Assembly (NCBI RefSeq): GCF_900129555.1
Contig: NZ_FQWC01000008.1
Coordinates: 1 to 64,000, forward strand
Length of the DNA: 64,000 nucleotides
From: Flavobacterium defluvii
GTDB taxonomy: Bacteria; Bacteroidota; Bacteroidia; Flavobacteriales; Flavobacteriaceae
Direction of reading: 5' to 3'
The position numbers were made by a program, and so were the translations under genes. The notes below the pieces were generated by a model. The model ran no database searches. It had not been told where the DNA came from and saw only the letters and a list, made by a program, of their open reading frames with translations. Positions 15,824 to 25,551 of this stretch are shown one piece after another (within the stretch, counting starts at the first letter, position 1; every line of letters begins with the position of its first letter).

Positions 15824-18244
15824 TTATCTCAAGCTTGCGCCAAGTTCAGTTTCAAAAGTCTGCTGTAGTTTCGACATGATTTTATCGATTTGAGCATCAG
15901 TAAGTGTTTTTGTATTATCCTGGATTGTAAAGCTTAAAGCATAAGATTTTTTACCTGCAGGAAGTTTATCACCCTGATAAACATCAAATAAATTAATGTC
16001 TTTTAAAAGTGCTTTTTCAGTTTGTCTTGCCAGATTAAAAATACTTTCATAAGTAGTTTTCTCGTCAATTAGCAAAGCCAAATCTCTACGAACTTCCGGA
16101 TATTTAGGTATTTCAGTATATTTAATTTTTCCGGTAATGATTTTTAAAATCAAATCCCAGTTAAAATCAGCATAATAAACATCTTGTTTAATTCCGAAAT
16201 GTTTTAAAATAGATTTTTTTACTACTCCCATTTCTACTAATGTATCATTGTTGTAGCAAATAGAAGTCCCTTCTGAGAAAACATCAGACTGTACAGGAGC
16301 ATTCGAAATTTTCTCAATTCCTAAACGTGCCAAAACACCTTTTGCATAACCTTTTAATAAAAAGAAATCAGTTCCTTTTTGTGGTGTTGTCCAGCTTTCT
16401 TTATTTCTGTTTCCTGAGATTGACAGAGTTAAATGTTTGTGCTCTTCGTAACCGTTAAGATATTTATGATATGATTTACCAAACTCAAATAATTTTAAAT
16501 CTGAATTTTTTCTGTTAATGTTATACGAAATCGCTTCTAAAGCAGAAAACAACAATGATTGACGCATTGTCGCTAAATCACTGCTTAAAGGATTTAGCAT
16601 TGTAACATTGTGTTCTTCTTTTAAAACAGTCGATAATTTTGCGTAAGCAGCTGTTGTCAAAGAATTTGCCATCATTTCATGAAAACCTTGCGAGTTTAAT
16701 TGAGATGCGATAACATTTTGAACTTTATAATCTTCTGTTCTTGGAGAATTGGCTACCGTTGCATTGAATTTTTTAGAAAACTCAATATTGTTATAGCCGT
16801 AAACTCTTAGAATTTCTTCAATAACGTCGATTTCGCGCTGTACATCAACACGGTATGCAGGAATTGTTAATCCTAAACCTGTATCAGAAACACTGTTTAC
16901 TTTAATGTCTAAAGAAACTAATATTTTTTTGATAGTATCTTTTGGGATTTCCTGTCCAATGATTTTCGAAACGTGGCTGAAATTTAATAAAACCGAAAAA
17001 TCTTCTACTTTTTTAGGATATACTTCCACAACATCAGATGTGATTTTCCCGCCCGCAACTTCCTGAATCAAAATTGCAGCACGTTTTAAAGCATATTCTG
17101 TTATAGTTGGATCAATTCCTCTCTCAAATCTAAAAGATGCATCTGTATTTAATTGATGTCTTTTTGCGGTTTTACGAACGCTAACGGCATCAAAATAAGC
17201 GCTTTCTAAGAAAATAGAAGTTGTTCCGTCGGTAACTCCGGATTTTTTTCCTCCAAAAACACCTGCAATACATAGAGGTCCTTTTTCGTCGCAAATCATT
17301 AAATCCTCAGCATGTAATGTTCTTTCAACATCATCCAGCGTTGTAAATTTAGTACCTTCCGGTAAGGTTTTGACGATTACTTTTCCGGTAATTTTTGCAG
17401 CATCAAAGGCATGCAGCGGTTGTCCTAATTCGTGCAAAACGTAATTAGTAACATCGACAATATTATTTTTTGGAGTTAAACCAATTGCTTTCAAACGGTC
17501 TTGTAACCATTTTGGAGATTCGTGAACTGTAATTCCGGAAATCGTTACACCACAATATCTTGGTGCTAAAGCTGGTTCTTCAACATTAACATCAATTTTA
17601 AGCGTACGCATATCTACTCTAAAGTTGCTTACAGAAGGCGTAATCAATTCTACGTTAACACCTCTTTGAAGCATTCCCGCTCTTAAATCACGCGCAGTAC
17701 CAAAGTGGCTCATTGCATCGGCACGATTTGGTGTTAAACCAATTTCAAAAACTTCATCATCAGCTATTTGAAAAACTTCCGAAGCTTTAGTTCCCGGAAC
17801 CAGATTTTCATCCAGAACCATGATTCCGTCATGACTTGATCCAAGACCTAATTCATCTTCGGCGCAAATCATTCCGTGGCTTTCCTGTCCGCGAATTTTA
17901 CCTTTTTTAATAGTAAACTCAGCGCCTTCTTTATCATATAAAACAGTTCCAATTGTAGCAACCGGAACTTTTTGCCCTGCAGCAACATTTGCAGCTCCGC
18001 ATACAATTTGTACAGGAGCTTCTAAACCAATATTTACAGTTGTAACTTTTAATCTGTCAGCATCAGGATGTTTTTCGCAGGTAAGTACGTGTCCTACAAC
18101 AACACCCTCTAATCCGCCTTTAATTGACTGGTATTTCTCAACAACTTCAACCTCAAGGCCTAAGTCTGTCAATAGTTCAGAAGTTTGCTCAGAAGTCCAA
18201 TCAGTTTTAATGAATTGTTTTAACCAGTTGTAAGATATTTTCAT
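15824..18244 (-). CDS. pheT: Phenylalanyl-tRNA synthetase beta subunit
   Basis: This 806-residue subunit, within the usual length for bacterial PheT, charges tRNA-Phe together with PheS. The N-terminal methionine start MKISYNWLKQFI is followed by the tRNA-binding OB domain (GVVVGHVLTCEKHPDADRL, about 45-65). The B3/B4 editing region, the B5 domain and the catalytic-like core come next. The ferredoxin-fold anticodon-binding domain closes the protein (YPEVRRDLALLIDEKTTY onwards). pheS is not adjacent. A -7 box is at 18271-18278 and a terminator follows the stop. Confidence 0.97.
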   Translation of the reverse strand: MKISYNWLKQFIKTDWTSEQTSELLTDLGLEVEVVEKYQSIKGGLEGVVVGHVLTCEKHPDADRLKVTTVNIGLEAPVQIVCGAANVAAGQKVPVATIGTVLYDKEGAEFTIKKGKIRGQESHGMICAEDELGLGSSHDGIMVLDENLVPGTKASEVFQIADDEVFEIGLTPNRADAMSHFGTARDLRAGMLQRGVNVELITPSVSNFRVDMRTLKIDVNVEEPALAPRYCGVTISGITVHESPKWLQDRLKAIGLTPKNNIVDVTNYVLHELGQPLHAFDAAKITGKVIVKTLPEGTKFTTLDDVERTLHAEDLMICDEKGPLCIAGVFGGKKSGVTDGTTSIFLESAYFDAVSVRKTAKRHQLNTDASFRFERGIDPTITEYALKRAAILIQEVAGGKITSDVVEVYPKKVEDFSVLLNFSHVSKIIGQEIPKDTIKKILVSLDIKVNSVSDTGLGLTIPAYRVDVQREIDVIEEILRVYGYNNIEFSKKFNATVANSPRTEDYKVQNVIASQLNSQGFHEMMANSLTTAAYAKLSTVLKEEHNVTMLNPLSSDLATMRQSLLFSALEAISYNINRKNSDLKLFEFGKSYHKYLNGYEEHKHLTLSISGNRNKESWTTPQKGTDFFLLKGYAKGVLARLGIEKISNAPVQSDVFSEGTSICYNNDTLVEMGVVKKSILKHFGIKQDVYYADFNWDLILKIITGKIKYTEIPKYPEVRRDLALLIDEKTTYESIFNLARQTEKALLKDINLFDVYQGDKLPAGKKSYALSFTIQDNTKTLTDAQIDKIMSKLQQTFETELGASLR

Positions 18245-18270
18245 GTTAGTTTTATTCTTTTATCAGGATA

Positions 18271-18278
18271 CAAATATA
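18271..18278 (-). promoter_or_regulatory. -7 box of pheT
   Basis: TATATTTG on the minus strand fits TAnnTTTG exactly, 27 bases upstream of the pheT ATG. The -33 element is weak (TTC at the expected distance). Confidence 0.55.
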
Positions 18279-18380
18279 AGGATTGAGAATTGTAGTAAGA
18301 AAGAAATTATTTTGTTTTTTCTCACTAGAAACGTTTCTACGGCTTAAAATACTACGGTTGTAGCTTTTGGGTTTAGTTTC

Positions 18381-19244
18381 TTAAATCAATTCTTCGATAT
18401 GTTTTTTAATATTTTCAGAAATCTTTTTGGTAGGAAGATCATTTTCATCATCTCCAAACGGATCTTCGATTTCTTCGGCAATAAGTTCTAAACTGGCCAA
18501 AACGTAAAATATAAAAACAACAACTGGTGCAACCAAATATCCTAAACTTACAGAGTAACCAAAAGGAAGCGTCATTGTATAAAAGAAAATAAATTTCTTG
18601 ATAAATGCACTGTAAGAGTAGGGAATAGGCGTGTTTTTAATGCGTTCGCAGGCACCACAAATATCTGTAAAAGCGGTTAGTTCTTCATTTATGGTAATGA
18701 GCTGTTCGCCGGATATTTTTTTAGCATCATATAAATCATTGATTTTATGATACATTATTCGTTTTAACTGATTGGGTTTGTGTTTATGATGATCGATTTC
18801 TAAATCAACATCTTCAAAAAGCTGTTTACTTGTATCGGCATCTTTTAAATGTTTGTGCAGAATATCAGCATAGAGCGGAATGTATTTTCTAAAAAAACTT
18901 CTGTCGTTTTCGTCTTTTAAAATAGCAGAAAGTTTTATTGCTAAATTTCGGCTGCTATTTACCAGACTTCCCCAAAGTTTACGGCCTTCCCACCATCTAT
19001 CGTATGCCGTATTGGTTCTAAAAACAAGTAATAATGAAATTACAAAACCAAGCATCCCGTGCATAATTGGAATGTTGTGAATGTAATCATTTTTACTAAT
19101 TTTAAAATATTCAACTTCAAGATAGCCTACAGTTGCTGAATAGATACCTATAGCAATCATTATAGGAAATAATTTTCTAACAGTATCTGATTTATGAAAA
19201 TGGAATATAAATGTAAACCAGTCTTTGGTATTATACGAGATCAT
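18381..19244 (-). CDS. Bestrophin-like anion channel protein
   Basis: This 287-residue protein belongs to the bestrophin/UPF0187 family. The family hallmark LVFRTNTAYDRWWEGRKLWG is at about 55-75, after two N-terminal membrane helices. A further hydrophobic pair appears near 215-255 (FFYTMTLPFGYSVSLGYL, VVVFIFYVLASLELIAEE), ending with the acidic IEDPFGDDENDLP typical of the family. Bacterial members form pentameric ion channels. It ends just 136 bases from pheT and starts 28 bases from the stop of tolC-like gene, so could be part of that operon. Confidence 0.9.
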   Translation of the reverse strand: MISYNTKDWFTFIFHFHKSDTVRKLFPIMIAIGIYSATVGYLEVEYFKISKNDYIHNIPIMHGMLGFVISLLLVFRTNTAYDRWWEGRKLWGSLVNSSRNLAIKLSAILKDENDRSFFRKYIPLYADILHKHLKDADTSKQLFEDVDLEIDHHKHKPNQLKRIMYHKINDLYDAKKISGEQLITINEELTAFTDICGACERIKNTPIPYSYSAFIKKFIFFYTMTLPFGYSVSLGYLVAPVVVFIFYVLASLELIAEEIEDPFGDDENDLPTKKISENIKKHIEELI

Positions 19245-19271
19245 CTAGGTTTGTTTTAAAACAAATTTAGT

Positions 19272-20582
19272 TTAAAAATTAATATTTCCAGCTAATTCTT
19301 TTAAGGCAATTTCAGATAATTTTGCTTCGTACTGCGCATTGCTGTAACGAACTTTTGCATTTACATAATTCAACTGAGCTGTTCTAAAATCAAGAGTTGT
19401 AATAGTTCCAATTCTGAATTTATCTAAGGTAATATCTAAATTTTGTTTTGCAATTGCTTCGTTGTTTTCTTCTAAATCAATTAATTCTAAATTGGTTAAA
19501 TAGGTTTGAAAAGCAGTGCTCAGCTGCGTATTTAAAATTGAGCTTTGCTGTTCAATCGCAATTTGAGAATTTTCGATTTGAAGTTTGGCTACTTTTTCAT
19601 TTCTATGCTGATTAAAACCGTCAAAAATGTTCATAGAGGCATTAAAACCATAACTTAAACCTCTTGAAGATGTTTCGCTTGTAAAACCTAAACTTGACTG
19701 GCTTTCGGCAAAATTATATCCTGATGTTAATCGTAAAGTTGGGTAACGATCTGCTTTTACCTGTTTAAGTTGTAATTCGGCGATTCGTTTATTGATGATC
19801 TGCGATTCTAAAGCAGGATTTTGTTTTTGAGCCAATTCTAATAAATCTGCCAAAACTAATTTATCATCAACCGTAACGACATCGGTTACAGTAAAATCAA
19901 TTTTAGGATCGCGTGCTAAATATTGATTCAATAAAATTTTAGCATTGGCATAGGATTCTTTTTGTCTTAATAAAGCAACCTGATCTGTATTTAGATCGAC
20001 CTGTGCATTTAAAACTTCTAATTTGGAAGCTTTACCAATACTGAAACGGTTTTGTGCCAATTCTACTCTTTGTTTAGAAATTACAATTGTAGTATCTAAA
20101 GCTGCTAATTGATGCTGCTGTTGAACTAAATCATAATAAGCTGAATTTACCTGGCCAATTTTGACCAAAATAGTTCTTTTTAATTCAGAATCTCCTAATT
20201 TTTGAAGCTCTTTTAGCTGATCTAATCTGGCAAACATTTTCATTCCGTCAAAGACAGTCCAGCCTAAACTCACACCATAATTTAAACTGTTGTTTTTGGC
20301 ATTATTTAATGTAGTAGAAGTTCCATCCTGACGCACCTGAGTTGAATTTGTAACACTGTTATTATCAGTGATAGAAGCTGTTGCAGTTGGCAGCATTCCC
20401 GCATTTCCTATAGTAACGTTGGTTTCGCTTATTGCAGAATTATTTTTAGCAATTTTAATCTCAAAATTATTTTCTAAAGCGATTTTCATTGCCTGTTCAA
20501 TAGTCAAAACTTCCTGTGCATTTGTTTTGATAATGCAGAAGAACAAAACTATTAAAGTGAAGTATATATTTTTAATATTCAT
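19272..20582 (-). CDS. TolC-family outer-membrane efflux protein
   Basis: This 436-residue protein has a signal peptide (MNIKNIYFTLIVLFFCIIKTNA, then QEVLTIEQAMKIALENN) and the TolC double repeat of long helices and short strands (LGWTVFDGMKM; ASMNIFDGFNQHRNEKVAKLQIE). ATG 20582 is chosen because it begins the signal peptide; the frame extends to 20741 only by running into the RND gene. It forms the outer-membrane exit duct for the transporter encoded upstream. It completes a three-gene operon: adaptor, RND pump, TolC. Confidence 0.93.
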   Translation of the reverse strand: MNIKNIYFTLIVLFFCIIKTNAQEVLTIEQAMKIALENNFEIKIAKNNSAISETNVTIGNAGMLPTATASITDNNSVTNSTQVRQDGTSTTLNNAKNNSLNYGVSLGWTVFDGMKMFARLDQLKELQKLGDSELKRTILVKIGQVNSAYYDLVQQQHQLAALDTTIVISKQRVELAQNRFSIGKASKLEVLNAQVDLNTDQVALLRQKESYANAKILLNQYLARDPKIDFTVTDVVTVDDKLVLADLLELAQKQNPALESQIINKRIAELQLKQVKADRYPTLRLTSGYNFAESQSSLGFTSETSSRGLSYGFNASMNIFDGFNQHRNEKVAKLQIENSQIAIEQQSSILNTQLSTAFQTYLTNLELIDLEENNEAIAKQNLDITLDKFRIGTITTLDFRTAQLNYVNAKVRYSNAQYEAKLSEIALKELAGNINF

Positions 20583-20596
20583 CTTATTTATCTTTT

Positions 20597-20641
20597 GCCG
20601 TGAATTCAAGAATTGTTTAATAAAATTCGTGAATTCGTGGC
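20597..20641. repeat. Short GTGAATTC inverted repeat in RND-tolC gap
   Basis: GCCGTGAATTCAAGAATT and AATTCGTGAATTCGTGGC (15 of 18 pairs match) flank a short loop between the pump and tolC genes. It could act as a mild attenuator between operon members. Confidence 0.5.
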
Positions 20642-20646
20642 TAATA

Positions 20647-23600
20647 TTATTTACTTTCTTTTTCGTATTCGTCGATACGGTCAAATTCCGGATAATGTTT
20701 TCTGGCTTTAGACCACATAAAATAAATTGCCGGAATAACAAAAAGTGTCAAAGCAAGTGAGAAAATAGTTCCTCCAACAATTACAACTCCCATACCAATT
20801 CTACTGGTTGACGCAGCACCAAGTGACAATGCAATAGGAAGTGCTCCTAAAGCAATCGCTAAACTGGTCATTAAAATTGGACGTAAACGTGCTTCTGATG
20901 CTTCAAGAATGGCTTCCATTTTTGGCTTGCCTTGTTCTCGTAACTGATTGGCAAATTCCACAATCAAGATACCATTTTTCGTAACCAGTCCAATAAGCAT
21001 TACAGTTCCAATCTGGCTGAAAATGTTCCAGGTTTGATTGAACAGCCAAAGTGAAAATAAAGCTCCGGCAACCGCCATCGGAACAGTTAAAATAATAATA
21101 AACGGATCTATAAAACTTTCAAATTGCGCGGCAAGAATCAGGAAGATTAATAATAATGCCAATCCAAAAGCGAAAGAAGTATTAGAACTGCTTTCTACGA
21201 AATCTCGTGATTCTCCGCTTAAATCGGTTGTAAAACTTTCGTTTAAAACTTTTGCTTTAATCCTGTCCATTTCCTGAATACCGTCGCTGATACTTTTTCC
21301 CGGAGCTAAACCTGCAGAAACTGTAGCCGACATATAACGGTTGTTATGATACAATTGCGGCGGATTACTTTGCTCGGCAACATTTACAACGTTGTCCATT
21401 TGAATTAATTGCCCGCTTTTGTTTTTCACAAACATTGAAGTTAAATCTAAAGGTTTCGATCTGTCTTTTTGATCAAACTGACCAATTACCTGATATTGTT
21501 TTCCGTTTTTAATGAAATATCCAAAACGCTGTCCGCTTAACGAAAGCTGTAAAGTTTGTGCAATATCGATAATAGAGATTCCTAAACTTTCTGCTTTTGC
21601 ACGGTCAATACTTACATTGATTTCAGGTTTATTGAATTTAAGGTTAACATCTGTAGTTGAGAAAACATCACTTTTTCCCACTTCATCCATAAAAAAAGGG
21701 ATTTTTTCTTTTAATTTCTCAAAATTTGGAGCCTGAATAATATATTGAATCGGCAGACCTCCACGTCTGTTTACAGCAATTGTTGGCTGTTGTGTTACAG
21801 ATGTTTTTGCATTCGGATATTGTTTTGTCCATTTGGTTAATTCGTCTGCAATATCTTTTTGGGATTTTTCTCTTTCATCTACTTCTTTTAATGTAAGTCT
21901 TACCAATCCGCTGTTTACAGAGTTTGAGCTGAATCCCGGCGAGGTAATAACCAAACTTACTTTTTTCTCCGGAATCGAATCATCAATTAATTTTGAGATT
22001 TCCTGCATAAAACGATCTGTATATTCGTATGAAGATCCTTCTGGAGTTGTCATACGCATGGTTACAGCACTTCTGTCATCATAAGGAGCAGTTTCTTTTG
22101 GCAGGATTGTAAAGAATAAATAAATCAATCCAAAACAAACAATCAAAATAGGGAAACTAATCCATTTTCTCTCCATGAATTTCGTTAAAGCTTCTGCATA
22201 ACTGCTGTTCATTTTTTCGAAAAAAGGCTCGGTTTTAATGTAGAATTTAGATTTTTTCTGTTCGCCGCCTTTCATTAAATAAGCGTTTAGCATTGGCGTT
22301 AAAGTCAACGATACAAAAGCAGAAATTAATACGGCGGCACCAATTACAACTCCAAATTCTCTAAAGAGCCTACCTACGAAACCTTCTAAGAAAATTACCG
22401 GTAAAAATACCGCAGCCAATGTTACCGAAATCGAAATCACGGCATAGAAAATTTCGTTAGAACCTTTAATTGCAGCTTCAATTGGCGACATTCCTTCTTC
22501 GACTTTTTTGAAGATATTTTCGGTAACCACAATTCCGTCATCAACAACTAAACCTGTAGCCAAAACAATCGCCAATAAAGTCAATACGTTGATAGAGAAT
22601 CCAAAAAGCCACATAATGAAGAAAGTGGCAATAAGCGAAACCGGAATATCAATTAAAGGTCTGAACGCAATTGCCCAGTCTCTAAAGAATAAATAAATAA
22701 TAATGATTACCAGAATGATCGAAATCCCTAATGTTTCTGCAACTTCAAGAACTGATTTCTTTACGAAAACTGTATTATCAAGGGCAATATTCAGTTTAAT
22801 ATCTTTTGGAAGATCTTTTTTTAGGGCTTCGTATTTTTTGTAGAATTCTTTCGAAATATCTAAATAATTAGCTCCCGGCATTGGCACAATTGCTAAACCA
22901 ATTAGTGGAAGTCCGGACTGACTTAATTTGGTTTCCAGATTTTCAGGGCCTAATTCTGCACCACCGACATCACTTAAACGAACGATTTTATCTCCATCGG
23001 TACGAATAATAATATTGTTAAATTCTTCTGGTTTAGATAAATTACCAATTGTTTTTACGGTCAATTCGGTATTATTTCCCGTTAATTTTCCCGATGGCAA
23101 TTCGACATTTTGTGCGTTTAAAGCATCTCGAACTTCGGCAACTGTACAGCCATAAGCTGTTAATTTTACAGGGTCAATCCATAAACGCATTGCGTACCGT
23201 TTTTGCCCCCAAATCTGAACGGTACTTACGCCGGGAATTGTTTCTAATCGTTGTGAAATAACATTTTCGGCATAATCACTTAATTCTAAAGAACTTCTGG
23301 TGTCGCTTTGAACTGTCATCGAAATAATCGCGTCACTATCGGCATCAGCTTTTGAAACAACAGGAGCTGCATCGATATCCTGTGGTAAACTTCTAATAGC
23401 TTGCGAAACCTTGTCACGAACGTCGTTTGCGGCTTCTTCTAAATCTTTGTCAAGGTTAAACTCTATGGTAATATTACTGCTTCCCTGATTACTTGAAGAG
23501 GTAATGTTTCTAATTCCGTCAATAGCATTTACGGCTTTTTCAAGAGGTTCTGTAATCTGCGATTCAATAATGTCTGCATTGGCTCCGGTATAACTGGTTC

Positions 23601-23742
23601 TTATGGAAACCTGCGCCGGATCGATAGAAGGGAATTCTCGAACACCTAAAAATGTATAACCAATAAAACCGAATAATATGATTAATAAATTCAGTACAAT
23701 GGTTAAAACAGGTCTTCTTATACTTGTGGTTGATAAACTCAT
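20647..23742 (-). CDS. RND efflux pump, HAE1 (AcrB) family
   Basis: This 1031-residue inner-membrane transporter has the two repeated halves of RND pumps, each with a large periplasmic loop. The proton-relay pair Asp401-Asp402 lies in LATGLVVDDGIVVTENIF, and GVREFPSIDPAQVSI follows the first helix as in AcrB/MexB-type proteins. It exports hydrophobic or amphiphilic compounds using the proton gradient. It lies between the adaptor and TolC genes; substrate is not predictable. Length and motifs are normal, with no frameshift. Confidence 0.96.
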   Translation of the reverse strand: MSLSTTSIRRPVLTIVLNLLIILFGFIGYTFLGVREFPSIDPAQVSIRTSYTGANADIIESQITEPLEKAVNAIDGIRNITSSSNQGSSNITIEFNLDKDLEEAANDVRDKVSQAIRSLPQDIDAAPVVSKADADSDAIISMTVQSDTRSSLELSDYAENVISQRLETIPGVSTVQIWGQKRYAMRLWIDPVKLTAYGCTVAEVRDALNAQNVELPSGKLTGNNTELTVKTIGNLSKPEEFNNIIIRTDGDKIVRLSDVGGAELGPENLETKLSQSGLPLIGLAIVPMPGANYLDISKEFYKKYEALKKDLPKDIKLNIALDNTVFVKKSVLEVAETLGISIILVIIIIYLFFRDWAIAFRPLIDIPVSLIATFFIMWLFGFSINVLTLLAIVLATGLVVDDGIVVTENIFKKVEEGMSPIEAAIKGSNEIFYAVISISVTLAAVFLPVIFLEGFVGRLFREFGVVIGAAVLISAFVSLTLTPMLNAYLMKGGEQKKSKFYIKTEPFFEKMNSSYAEALTKFMERKWISFPILIVCFGLIYLFFTILPKETAPYDDRSAVTMRMTTPEGSSYEYTDRFMQEISKLIDDSIPEKKVSLVITSPGFSSNSVNSGLVRLTLKEVDEREKSQKDIADELTKWTKQYPNAKTSVTQQPTIAVNRRGGLPIQYIIQAPNFEKLKEKIPFFMDEVGKSDVFSTTDVNLKFNKPEINVSIDRAKAESLGISIIDIAQTLQLSLSGQRFGYFIKNGKQYQVIGQFDQKDRSKPLDLTSMFVKNKSGQLIQMDNVVNVAEQSNPPQLYHNNRYMSATVSAGLAPGKSISDGIQEMDRIKAKVLNESFTTDLSGESRDFVESSSNTSFAFGLALLLIFLILAAQFESFIDPFIIILTVPMAVAGALFSLWLFNQTWNIFSQIGTVMLIGLVTKNGILIVEFANQLREQGKPKMEAILEASEARLRPILMTSLAIALGALPIALSLGAASTSRIGMGVVIVGGTIFSLALTLFVIPAIYFMWSKARKHYPEFDRIDEYEKESK

Positions 23743-23749
23743 TTGTGAT

Positions 23750-23905
23750 TTTAGATTTTAGATTGTTGATTTTAGATTTCAGATTTATTACTAAATCTTA
23801 CGGCTATCTTTAAATCTATATTAAAGCCATTTTAGATCTTAGATTGTTGATTTTAGATTTGTTGTAAATCTTACTGTTATCTTTAAATCTATATTCAAGT
23901 CTTTG
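23750..23905. repeat. Tandem duplication of TTTAGATT-rich unit
   Basis: Two degenerate copies of a unit of about 75 bp, near 23750-23826 and 23830-23905, each contain TTAGATTGTTGATTTTAGAT, then TAAATCTTA and CTATCTTTAAATCTATATT. The copies sit inside the efflux operon between the adaptor and pump genes. The word TTTAGATT recurs at several other intergenic sites in the window. Confidence 0.75.
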
Positions 23906-23930
23906 TGACTTTAGACTTTCGGCTTTATGA

Positions 23931-24989
23931 CTATTTTACTTTAACTTTTATAGGTGCTTCGTTTTTTAATGACATAACACCACTTGTTATTAAAGTATCT
24001 CCGGCTTTTAATCCTGATAAAATCAAAATCGAAGCATCTGTTCTTGTTGTTGCATCAACCATAACTTCTTTGGCTTTGCCCATATCTGCAATAAAAACTT
24101 TTTTACCATCTTGTACAGGTATGATAGCCTGAGAAGGTACAACTATGGCATCTTTAATTATATTTAAAGGTAGTTTTACATCGGCAAAAGTTCCCGGGAA
24201 AAGTTTTCCATCTGTATTATCTGCAATAGCACGAATTTGTAAAGTACGTGTTGCCACTGCTATTTCTGGCTCGATTGCATAAATTTTGGCATTATAAGTT
24301 TTGTCAGATCCTGAAACTGTAAAATCAATGGTAGATCCTGATTTTACCTGCGCTGCATATTTTTCAGGAATTGAAAATGTAATTTTTAGTTTTCCGGTAT
24401 TAACTAATTTAGCGACTACAACTGTTGGTGTAATATATGTTCCCGGTGAAATAGAGCGTAAACCAACTTTTCCTGAAAATGGTGCTTTTACTGAAGTTTT
24501 AGAGATTTGTGCTCGAATTAACTGGCTTTGTGCCTGTGCCGAAGCGTAATCTGCTTTTGCAACATCAGCTTCTTCCTGACTTATAGCTTCTTTCTGGAGT
24601 AAAAGTTTCGCTCTTCTTTCGTTTTCTGCAGCTAAATTTTCTTTAGTAACAGCCTGCCTTAATTGTGCTTTTAATTCAATATCATTTACTTTAAAAAGTA
24701 TCTGACCTTTATTCACATAACTTCCTTCATTAAAATAAATTCCTTCTACGATTCCGGAAACTTCACTATGTATTTCAATTTGTTCATTTGCTTCGATAGA
24801 ACCAGATAAAGATAAATTATTATCAAAAGTCGAAGTTTTTACTACAAGTCCGGTTACTGTTGTTGGTTTGTCTTTGTCGCCAAATTTTTTAGAATCGTCG
24901 TTTTTGCTTTTATTGGATATTATTCTGTAGGTAATAAATCCGCCTAAAACGATGATTATTAAGGCGTAGATTAGATGTTTTAATTTCAT
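23931..24989 (-). CDS. RND periplasmic adaptor (membrane fusion) protein
   Basis: This 352-residue adaptor has an N-terminal membrane anchor (LIYALIIIVLGGFITYRII) and the family order of biotinyl-lipoyl half (GSIEANEQIEIHSEVSGIVEGI), helical hairpin (LRQAVTKENLAAENERRAKL), second lipoyl half (APFSGKVGLRSISPGTYI) and beta-barrel. ATG 24989 is chosen because the -7 box at 25035-25042 leaves a 46-base leader; the longer frame start at 25037 would lie inside the promoter. It is the first gene of the efflux operon and joins the pump to TolC. Confidence 0.94.
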   Translation of the reverse strand: MKLKHLIYALIIIVLGGFITYRIISNKSKNDDSKKFGDKDKPTTVTGLVVKTSTFDNNLSLSGSIEANEQIEIHSEVSGIVEGIYFNEGSYVNKGQILFKVNDIELKAQLRQAVTKENLAAENERRAKLLLQKEAISQEEADVAKADYASAQAQSQLIRAQISKTSVKAPFSGKVGLRSISPGTYITPTVVVAKLVNTGKLKITFSIPEKYAAQVKSGSTIDFTVSGSDKTYNAKIYAIEPEIAVATRTLQIRAIADNTDGKLFPGTFADVKLPLNIIKDAIVVPSQAIIPVQDGKKVFIADMGKAKEVMVDATTRTDASILILSGLKAGDTLITSGVMSLKNEAPIKVKVK

Positions 24990-25034
24990 AAAATTTAGGT
25001 GAATATGTTTTTTGGTGTATGTTTTTGCAACTAG

Positions 25035-25063
25035 CAAATTTAACTTTTTGTATCGAAACCAAA
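25035..25063 (-). promoter_or_regulatory. Promoter of the RND efflux operon
   Basis: On the minus strand TTTG (25063-25060) precedes TAAATTTG (25042-25035) by 17 bases, close to the Bacteroidota consensus but with slightly short spacing. It is the only good match upstream of the adaptor gene. Confidence 0.55.
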
Positions 25064-25551
25064 AGACGTTAGCTTTTATTTAACACTTGGTTTATGATAA
25101 TTTCAAATCAAATTTTTGAAGCTGTAGCCGCAAAAAGTTTGCGGTTAGATATTGGTTTTGAAAAAAGGTTTAAAACGAAACACATTTTTTTTTTTAAACA
25201 ACAAGTTTTAGTTTTATTTTATTGATAATCATTGCATTGTTGTTGTTGAATTGAATGAAAATAATTCTATATGCATTTTTGATATTTCTGTTTCAACCTC
25301 AATGATTGCTAAGTTTATGGATTTTTTTTTCTCTTTTGTCCGATTTTTTTTGCACTTTATCTAATTTATTTGTAACATTACTATGTTAAACAAAAAGTCA
25401 ATTATACTAGTGTTTATTATGAAATACTGTAAGATTAATTGTTAAAAATATCGGGTTAGTTTTAATTTTTTAGGTTTTTTGCAGAAATTAATTAATAATT
25501 ATATTAACAAGTGTTTATTTTTTTTGTTCTTAATTATTAAAAAAATATTAT
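25038..25551. other. Long AT-rich intergenic region, no gene
   Basis: These 514 bases separate the divergent efflux operon and the thioredoxin-like gene. They include a run of thirteen T's near 25185 and long T-rich stretches near 25320. No open frame or clear hairpin was found. The promoter of the thioredoxin-like gene should be here but has no obvious -7 box. Confidence 0.5.

Noticed and set aside
20583..20741. Longer start for the TolC-family protein
   Set aside because: It would run into the end of the RND pump gene and place a signal peptide 53 residues from the N-terminus. ATG 20582 begins the signal peptide directly.
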